The notes under the pieces: generated by a model | Told to the model about the DNA's origin: nothing | Database searches by the model: none | What the model saw: the letters and a program-made list of their open reading frames with translations, nothing else | NCBI RefSeq assembly: GCF_003265705.1 | Contig: NW_020312848.1 | Location: forward strand, 58,996,801 to 59,060,800 | From: Callorhinus ursinus | Lineage: Eukaryota > Chordata > Mammalia > Carnivora > Otariidae | DNA length: 64,000 nt | Direction: 5' to 3' | Part shown: positions 56,149 to 64,000 of the stretch, piece by piece | How the letters are laid out: each line of letters starts with the position of its first letter | Numbering within the stretch: position 1 is the stretch's first letter | Position numbers and translations under genes: made by a program

Positions 56149-56225
56149 TCTGATTCAGTACTCTAGTTCAGGGCTGAGGACTTTGCATTTTAATGAGAAC
56201 CTTAGATAATTCTGATACAGGTTTT
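56149..56225 (+). repeat. MER5A-like fragment
   Basis: ATTCTGATTCAGTACTCTAG, TTCAGGGCTGAGGACTTTGC and ATTTTAATGAGAACCTTAGA with AATTCTGATACAGG follow the right half of MER5A (GATTCAGTAGGTCTGGGGTGGGG…CATTTCTAACAAG…GATGCTGATGC). Confidence 0.65.
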
Positions 56226-59200
56226 AATCAGTTCACTCTTTAGAATCCTCTACAAAATGTGCCCATCTTCATCCTTATTTTCTTACAAAAGACACTGTAT
56301 TTTTTAATCATATTTAATAGATTGCTGAACATACCTGTTCACGCAAAGTAACATTTGTAGACATTTGTAATGGGGGTGAGGTTCTCATTTTCAAGCCTTG
56401 TGTTCACACATACTCAACTTACAATAATATAAATAATAAATTTCTCTTTCATTTTAAGTAGGACTCTATCTCCTTATGAATAGGTACCCACAGAATAGGC
56501 AACGATAATATTGTTTTCATGTGACTATTTTCTTAACAATGGCATCATATTGGAAAATGGAGTGGAGAGACCACAGTGGACTTGAGGAGACCTGCCCCTG
56601 CCACCACTTCTGTGACCTTAGACAGGACACCTAATGGTTGTAGACATCGAGGTCCATATCGGCCCAAGGAGCTTATATTGACTATTCTTTAAAATGCTCT
56701 CCAGATCGAAGACTATGACATTCTCTTTCATGTTAAATCATTTTAGTTTACAGAAGCAAACTTTTTATGTCTGAGAATGGTTGCTAATCTGAATTTCAAG
56801 AGGAAATATAGGGTATTTTCAAAAACACCAGTGCATTATATATCTTATGGATTACTTATAGTCTCTCCATCACAGAAAAGAGAGGGAATAAGACTTGGCA
56901 AAAAATAGTCATTCCAGGACTGTAACAGCCTCTCAGATCGTATCTCCAGTAAAGGGATGATGGCAAGGCCCTATCGGATATCCATCCAATGGGTAAAAGG
57001 ATATCGTTGTGTTGACAGCTTTTCTGTGAAAACCCTTTTTCTTTCAGTAAGTCCTAACACCATTGGTTGAAGGAATTCTGTTTGTGAGAATCATTCTGCA
57101 CAAATGTGAAGTTACAGTGTTCTGTGGACAAGAATGCAGGTTCCTGAGATTCCACGATTTTTAAAATGAAGTGCATGTCTGTTAAGTCAGGAAAAAGAGG
57201 CTTAGGATTCTCTTCCTACAGTGTTCCTTCTTTGAGGGATAAAAAATATAGCTGTATATCTTTGTAGAATACCTGAAAAGAGATTTGCAAGACTCTGCTT
57301 CTGTCCTAGTTAGGAAATCAAAGCCTGTATTGTTGACAAATATTTTAACTTTCAGAAGTTCTGTCAAGGTGAGAATGATTAGTCAATTTTCCAGTGATCT
57401 AACTCAAGGATTACACAATTATTCTCTAATTCCCGAGTGTACACACCATCCTATTCATCAAAGCAAACTCAAGGGACTTAATATTGAGGGCTCACAGACC
57501 ATAACTCCTGTCCACAGGGGATAGCTGATGGTTGTCATGGATAGAAAGAGCCTCTGAGAACTTCTGGTACTAATAAAAGCACTTGCTCAGGACCTTGTAA
57601 TTTTTTTTTTTATCTTACTGACATGCATGTTGAAAGTGCCGCTTTGGCATTTGTATTCTTCTACTCTGAAATAGCAGAGCAATGCATGGATTAGGGTCGA
57701 GGGGGAAAATTAATTGGGAAAATTACTTGAGGTAAAATAGTCTAGATATTAATACATCTTTTAAAATATCTGTCACCTCCTCAGCAAGAATTGCCATTTA
57801 CTCTTTTATAAGACTCACTGAGGCTCAGAGAAGTCCAAAAACTCAGCATAACAGCAGAATATATATATTATATATAATTATATATGTATAATTATGGTTT
57901 CGAAATCTCATTCCCACATATTTTTTTGGTTTTCATTGTTAAGACATTACTTCTTCCTGATGTTTAAGTTATTCATCTTTCTTCACATGTGATTTTCATA
58001 GAGAACTTTATATAAATAAATTTAAATATATTTATATTCATATCTAAATCTTAAGCAATAGGCTAAGTTGCTGGCTCCTTTATGGAGTTTATGATTATGC
58101 TTACTAATGAGTGCATTGAAAAACACCATTGTGTTTGTGTCTAACCCTGTTTTGCATTTTTAGAAATACGAAATTATCTTTCATCCCAATGTCTATTTCA
58201 GACTTATTTCTGTGAAGGAAAAAAAAAATCCTGTTAAAGAATCTCCATGTTCCTGCCTCTGTTGTACTTGACTCTGTTCAAAAACCATTGGCGTCAACCG
58301 TTTTATTATCTCTTCAGCAATTGCAGTGATTGCCATGCTTTCACATAGAATATGAATGTTCTCTTTTATAAGAACCATGGTCTGCTGTAGCTACTCAATC
58401 TGTGAACAGCCATATCTAATTGTATGTACTTAATATAATTCCCTGGTAATCCAAAATTGCAATATAAATGTTATTCTGTTTATATTTGTTATATTCTTCC
58501 CTTCACTTGATACAAATCACTGCCTCTGGTATATTCCTTGTTTTGAAATCCATGTATCTGTCATCTGAAAATAGCCCAGGGTCTGAGAAGAAAATAAATT
58601 TGCTGCACTTTAGAACTCAGAAGTTCATTTTCTTTCAGGTATACCTGAAAAGCTTCAGCTACAGTTCTCTATTTCAAAGCACCATAGGGTAGAGCACTTT
58701 CAGAATTTCAGCTCCCGAGGTGAGAACATCTCATAAACTTCTGCAGTCACTTGTCTTTATATGAAAATATTTTTGGAGAAACACAAATATCTAAAATGAA
58801 TAAATGCTTTTCTCCTCCCACTATAAAGCATTGCTTATAATTGCTTCCTGACATGATAATTACGCAGTATAACATTTTCATTAAGATTTATATTTCTGCT
58901 TGCAAAGCTGGTTGCAGATTTTACATCTCACACTCCGACATCACGCATGCCACCATGCTAGTAAAGAAAACCAGTGTTTAGGGAGTACAATTAAATATTT
59001 GTAGATAAGATCACAATCTGTAGCACTAAACCGGGTAAGCACTTATTTTTTTTTACCTTTGCAGTTATGTACATGTTGCATCAATGATGCATGTAGTACT
59101 TTTGAATTTAACCAATCTATGCACAAAGGATTAGTTTAACACTTTCTTATATATGTTTTTGGTAATAGATCTACAAGAAAAATGGTTGACACAATTCAGT

Positions 59201-59764
59201 TTTCAATTTAAAGCACTGCAAAAAATACCCAGGAACATTTACATAAGTCTTTTCTCAACGTAAGTGGAGGAACTAAGTTTAATGACTTTGAGGCAGGCAA
59301 CAAATACACCGTTTCCTAACCCTGAAGATTAGTGTAGAAAATTCAGTGGGGTTGCATGAAGACTGCCATATATTAAACTAAAAATCTCAGGCCTAAAGCC
59401 CATAGATATTTTGTAATGAATTAAAAATCATTTGACTCTAGAGCTAGTGAGTTTCTAATGAGACTGAGCAGATTCCTATTTATCCTTAGCAAAATGTATA
59501 TTCCTAGTATTGGGATAAAAGACAAATCAAAGAAAAAGTCTTACTGAACTTCAAATAATTCAAATGACTGTAAATGAATGAAAAATTAAGGGATTATGCT
59601 TCTTTTCAAAACACATTTGTACCTTACTCCAGGGCAAAGATTTTATTAAAATGAAACCCCTGGACTTTCAAAATAGTTACTTAAGATTATGTGGCAAATG
59701 TTCCAATCATGGAAATATGGCTTTGAAGTACAATTAACAATCAGGATTACAATTAGTATTGAGA
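56226..59764. other. 3.5 kb unique sequence
   Basis: No gene and no confident transposon. Contains an AT-rich tract at about 57859-57895 and a T-run at 57600-57612. The part at 58800-59090 is denser in motif-like words (TATAATTGC, GATAATTACG, CAATTAAATATTTG) and may include conserved non-coding sequence. Short frames here have no domain. Confidence 0.4.
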
Positions 59765-59965
59765 GAGAAATTAGCACACGGCTTCTGAGCCAGGCTGCTT
59801 TGGTCTCTAACATTTCTTTGATTCATTTAAACCTCTCTGTATCTTCAGTCTCCTTATCAGTAAAATGAAGACAGTAAGATCTACCTCTTAGGGTTTTTAT
59901 GAGAACAAATTGAGTTAATTTAGACTTTAGTACACGTGTGTTTGCTATGATAAAGATAAAGATCA
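59765..59965 (+). repeat. MIR (sense)
   Basis: CACGGCTTCTGAGCCAGGCT, GCTTTGGTCTCTAACATTTC, TTTAAACCTCTCTGTATCTT, CAGTCTCCTTATCAGTAAAA and GGGTTTTTATGAGAACAAAT match sense MIR from the head to the 3' half. Confidence 0.8.
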
Positions 59966-60617
59966 TTAATTACTTGGTGTTTTGGAATTGAATATTCATC
60001 TATTCCATGGGTGGGGCGTATCTGATTTTTAAAATTGTTGTTTCCCCTGGAACTTTCTAAATAAATGCTCAATAACTTTGGCTGAATAGGTGGATGACTC
60101 TTTCACTTCCAGTCACCCTGTTTCTCATTAGCACCACCAGAGATAGAAAGGGTAAACTTATAGGAATAGAATAAGAAATAAAATGTTAACTTTGGGACAG
60201 AGTTCTGATTTCAACTTGTTCCAGGAGGAAGATTGCATTAATAGGTACATGTATTTTTCAACTTACTCATGTTGTGCGCATCCTTTCTATATAAAGATAT
60301 TTCTGAGGTGACCGCTTTGTATGTTGTAGTTAGTATCTTTTTAACCACAGTAAGTAATATTAAAGAATCTTTACAAGTAAGTGGATGCTCTAATTCCAGA
60401 CTTGATGCCTTGATTAATCTCATTCCTCAACTAATGATAAGAGAGGCAAAATACACGTCCGTGCAGTATTCCTAACAATACAATTTTTAATTGTTAATTA
60501 TTGCTTCTGAGAATTATTTATCTAATTATTTCCTGATTGCAACTCCTTATTTATAAATAAAATTTAATATTCCAAAATATTTATTTCACTTCGGGGGGTG
60601 TTATTATTAGTACAAAT
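59966..60617. other. AT-rich unique sequence
   Basis: A possible L2 tip (CTAAATAAATGCTCAATAAC near 60057) is too short to call. Frames 60238-60423 and 60269-60475 overlap on opposite strands and lack domains. Confidence 0.4.
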
Positions 60618-60633
60618 CAAAATTAAGAACTCA

Positions 60634-62276
60634 CAAAAATAGACCCAAAGATTAATGGAACAGAGAGCCCAGAAATAAACCCACACTTTATATGGTCAAT
60701 TAAGCAAAGGAGACAAGAATATACAATGGGGGAAAGACAGTATCTTCGATAAATGGTGTTGGAAAAACACGCAGAAAGAATGAAACTGAACTACTTTTTT
60801 TAATACCATATGCAAAAATAAACTCAAAATGAATTAAAGACCTATGTGTAAGACCTGAAACCATAAGACTCCTAAAAGAAAACAAAAGCAGTAAACTTTT
60901 GGACATCTTAGCAGTACTGTTTTTGGATCTGTCTCCTCAGGCAAGGGCAACAAAAGCAAAAATTAACAATTGGGACTGTATCAGACTAAAAAGCTTTTGC
61001 ACAGCTAAGGAAACCAGCAACACAGTGAAAAGGCAACCTACTGAATGGGAGAAGATATTTGCAAATGATAAATCTAATAAGGGGTTAATATCCAAAATAT
61101 ATAAAAAACTCATACAATTCAACAATAACAACAACAACAAATCCTGATTAAAAACCTGAACCTGAGCAGACATTTTTCCAAAGAAAACATACAGATGGCC
61201 AACAGACACATGAAAAGATGCTTAACACCATCATCAGGGAAATTCAAATCAAAACCACAATGACATATTATCTCACACTTGTCAGAATGGCTAGTATCAA
61301 AAAGACAAGAAATAACAAATGTTGGCAAAGATGTAGAAAAAGGGAATTCTCATGCACAGTTGGTGGGAACATAAATGAGTGCAACCAGTGTGAAAAACAG
61401 TATGGAGTTTCCTCAAATAATTAAAAATAGAAATACCCTGCTACTCAGTAATTCCACTTCTGGTTATTTGCCTGAAGAAAGCAAAAACACTAATTTAAGA
61501 AGATATATGCACCCTTATGTTCACCACATTGTTTACAGTAGCCAAGGTATGGAAGCAACCTAAGTGTCCATCAATAGATGAATGGATAAAGATGTGGTAA
61601 ATATATATACAGTGGAATATTAACCAGCTATAAAAAAAAAGCAATGAGATCTTGCTATTTGTGACAACATGGGTGGACCCAGAGGATACTTTGCTAAGTG
61701 AGATAAGTCAGACAAAGACAAATATCCTTTTCTTTTTTTTTTAAAGATTTTATTTACTTATTTGGCAGAGAGAGAGAGCACAAGTAGGCAGAGCAGCAGG
61801 CAGAGGCAGAGGGAAAGACAGGCTCCCTGACATGGGGCTCAATCCCAGGACCCTGAGATCATGACCCCAGCCAAAGGCAGACGCTCAACTGACTGAGCCA
61901 TCCAGGCGCCCTGACAAATACCCTCTGATGTCACTTACATGTGGAATCTTAAAAACAAAACAAATGAACAGACATAACAAAAGAGAAAGACTCATAAATA
62001 CAAGGAACAAACAGGTGGTCGCCAGAGGGGGGTAGGGGTGGGCAAAATAGGTGAAAGGAATTAAAATATACAAATTTCCAATTGTAAAATAAATATGTCA
62101 TGGGGATATAAAGTACAGCATAGAGAATATAGTCAATAATATAATAACTTTGTGTAGTGACAGATGGGATAACTAGACTTATCGTGAACATTTCATTATT
62201 TACATAAATGCTGAGTCACTATGGTGTACACCTGAAACTAATATATTATTGTATGTCAACTGTACTTCAATAAGAA
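60634..62276 (+). mobile_element. L1 element, 5'-truncated, ORF2 relic (L1MA-like)
   Basis: Sense L1 from the C-terminal third of ORF2 to the 3' end, flanked by a perfect 16-bp duplication CAAAATTAAGAACTCA (60618-60633 and 62277-62292). ORF2 landmarks occur in order but in shifting frames: GGGGGAAAGACAGTATCTTC, a frame at 60899-61147 containing WDCIRLKSFCTAKE and NKGLISKIYKKL, then GTTGGTGGGAACATAAATGA, CCTAAGTGTCCATCAATAGA and GTGGACCCAGAGGATACT. The 3' UTR ends TGTATGTCAACTGTACTTCA with almost no poly-A tail left. No reverse-transcriptase catalytic domain is present because of truncation. A SINE interrupts it at 61734-61912. Not functional. Confidence 0.93.
61734..61912 (-). mobile_element. 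carnivore SINE nested in L1
   Basis: Reversed: T-run, AAAGATTTTATTTACTTATT, AG repeat, GACAGGCTCCCTGACATGGG (missing the usual GCTGAGCAGGGAGC part), CATGACCCCAGCCAAAGGC and an end GAGCCATCCAGGCGCCC. A worn duplication GACAAATATCCT (61717-61728) and GACAAATACCCT (61913-61924). Confidence 0.93.
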
Positions 62277-62292
62277 CAAAATTAAGAACTCA

Positions 62293-62877
62293 GACTGGAG
62301 TAAAAAAAAGCCTTTAGTCCTCTGCTCATTTACAAGCCACTCTGCCACCTTCCCTGTCACACCCACACACAGTGCTCCTGCATCACCAAAAAGAAATAAC
62401 AATCAATAGTAAAAAAAAAAACAACACAAAACTGATGTTGCATCAATAAATATAAAATATTGTCATAGGGAAAATGTCCCTATGTTTGCCAACTATATCC
62501 CTAGTAGGTGTTACTTAAAGAAAACCTAGTTTGGAGAATAGAAAAAAACTTTTTTTAGCTTAAATTATCTTTCCAGCAAAACTTAGTATAATATCTCTCT
62601 AAGATGATTTCATGAAGTCTTGTTTATAAATTGGGATTCTAAGATAGAGGACAGTTGAGGTTGACTTGTTGTTGGAGAGCAGCCTGCACAGGGCCACAAG
62701 AATGACGGGTTGATTGAGCAGTAATGGAGACAGGGGACCTTCCAGATGGGGATTGATTTTTATTTGACAAATGCTAATGATGGTTGAAAAAAGATAACTG
62801 AAATACTCCAAGCCCTGTACTCTGTTAGGTAATACATGAAGGGTATTTAGAGAAGTGACAGTCTCTCACTTTGTGTA
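62293..62877. other. unique sequence
   Basis: Nothing recognised; short A-run at about 62410-62421. Confidence 0.45.
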
Positions 62878-62892
62878 AATACTGCTTGTTTT

Positions 62893-63086
62893 TTTTTTTT
62901 AAGATTTTATTTATTTATTTGAGAGAGAGAGAATGAGAGATAGAGAGCACGAGAGGGAAGAGGGTCAGAGGGAGAAGCAGACTCCCCGCTGAGCGGGGAG
63001 CCCGATGTGGGACTCGATCCTGGGACTCCAGGATCATGACCTGAGCCGAAGGCAGTCGCTTAACCAACTGAGCCACCCAGGCGCCC
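62893..63086 (-). mobile_element. carnivore SINE (young)
   Basis: Reversed: T-run, AAGATTTTATTTATTTATTT, AG repeat, CAGACTCCCCGCTGAGCGGG, GGGACTCGATCCTGGGACTC, CATGACCTGAGCCGAAGGC and an end GAGCCACCCAGGCGCCC. Perfect 15-bp duplication AATACTGCTTGTTTT at 62878-62892 and 63087-63101. Closest in the window to the family consensus. Confidence 0.97.
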
Positions 63087-63101
63087 AATACTGCTTGTTT
63101 T

Positions 63102-64000
63102 AATTGATGTTCCTCTTACCTCTTAACATTTTGTAAATAATTTGCATTTGTTAGAACATTATTTCAGAATATCTGCATAATATAAGGAAATCGGATGCTT
63201 AGAAATTGACAATGGAATGCTAGCGATATTTGAGATTCCCTTTTTCTTTAATTTTTCTATTACAGATAATCTTGGTGTAATCCTTGCGTTTTTCTCTTTT
63301 GTTCTCTCAAAAACAACTAATTTTTACTAAATCTCATGCTATCCTCTTCTATATGCATATATAAATACTATCTTTCTCACTAACGATGCTTCTCATGAAG
63401 GATTTGACCATTCCTTTATTAACAGTTTTATTTCTATTACAATTTTCTCCCAGTGTTACCTTCATCTTCACATTTCTTGAAATTCCAATCACCAAGCAGT
63501 ATTTCTTTCACAAATATAACAACACCAGTCCTGTTCTTAAAACTATATGTAACTTTTCCTTTCCTGGCTAATATCCAAAGTGGGATAAACAGTTGCTATT
63601 TATTACATGGGTCCTGTATTGGTCATGTTAAGAAGGTTTGAAAAATAAAAGTGCCACCGGGAAACGAATAACACTGAAACTCTGTTGATTTTAAGGAATT
63701 TGGCTCTTCTGCCCATATCTTCACCTCCTTTCTTTTCCTGGAACTATAAACACTGCAGGTCCTCCGGCACCCACACCTGCACCCCACTTTCACCAAAACA
63801 GAGCTTCTGAGTTCCTCCCCAGGGCAACCCGCATTCAGACATTTATGGTATAGTTGATAAATGAACTGTGTGTCCCCAACCAGCTTTTCCTAGCTCAGCA
63901 TTTACTATATTTAGCCTTATATTTGTGATAAATAAATCTATCTAGCTTTATAGCTTTGAATTAAAAGAGAGAAGCTGAAATATGAATAAAAGAGAGAAGA
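63102..64000. other. unique sequence to window end
   Basis: No gene or transposon recognised. A more GC-rich patch (63755-63840) has no coding potential that I can see. Frames 63386-63571 and 63453-63641 lack domains. Confidence 0.45.

Noticed and set aside
59062..59100. ACATGTTGCATCAATGATGCATGT considered as a hairpin RNA
   Set aside because: The arms pair imperfectly over about nine bases only, with no precursor-length stem.
60899..61209. Overlapping sense and antisense frames of 82 and 90 codons
   Set aside because: The sense frame is a remnant of L1 ORF2 and the antisense frame is its shadow; neither is a host gene.
1..64000. Search for a novel multi-gene system (defence cassette, biosynthetic cluster, integrated virus with genes)
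   Set aside because: No coding genes are supportable; retroelement remains are solo LTR-like sequences, LINE fragments and SINEs.

Overview
The window is AT-rich mammalian nuclear DNA with no protein-coding or structural RNA gene I can support. The organism is a caniform carnivore. At least 21 short insertions share the carnivore tRNA-derived SINE head (GGCTCAG box A, then GGTCATGATC and the CTGCTCAG stretch), a CT-rich body and an AAATAAA-type tail. No copy has the dog-type SINEC_Cf head, so an arctoid (bear, panda, seal or mustelid lineage) is more likely than a canid. That is an inference from remembered consensus sequences. Open frames are short (134 codons at most), many begin at non-ATG codons, and the longer ones overlap repeats or show no family resemblance. 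The window is therefore intergenic or deep intronic.

Layout. 1-9 kb: the 3' end of an old L1 at the left edge, MIR and L2 fossils, a TTTC microsatellite, an unclassified old repeat at 5.5-6.0 kb and two young SINEs, one with a compound GGAA/AAAT tail. 9-14.6 kb: two MaLR-like (MLT1-type) solo LTRs, an L1 fragment, a long L2 with a SINE near its 3' end, a SINE nested inside another SINE next to a MIR, and a poly-T-headed segment bounded by 13-bp inverted repeats. 17-23 kb: seven SINEs and one truncated L1; three of the SINEs stand within 660 bases. 23-31 kb: L2 relics, including a recognisable but broken reverse-transcriptase stretch at 27.1-27.3 kb, then L1 3' ends. 31-37.6 kb: mostly unique sequence with two L1/SINE insertions sharing one neighbourhood at 36 kb.

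37.65-53.17 kb is different. I see no young SINE or L1 insertion across 15.5 kb, only old fossils (MIR, L2, MER5A) that predate carnivores. This interval also holds the most CpG-retaining, homeodomain/SOX/FOX-motif-rich unique sequence, best at 42.96-43.76 kb, and a CTCF-like site at 47.23 kb. I regard it as the likeliest functional part: a candidate cluster of developmental cis-regulatory elements protected from insertion.

53-64 kb: young SINEs return. They include one inserted into an L2 and one inserted into a 1.6-kb L1 whose 16-bp target-site duplication is still perfect. Most target-site duplications listed were read directly by matching both flanks. Family names come from memory of consensus sequences, without a database search. 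No prokaryotic-style system, CRISPR array, operon or novel gene cassette was found.
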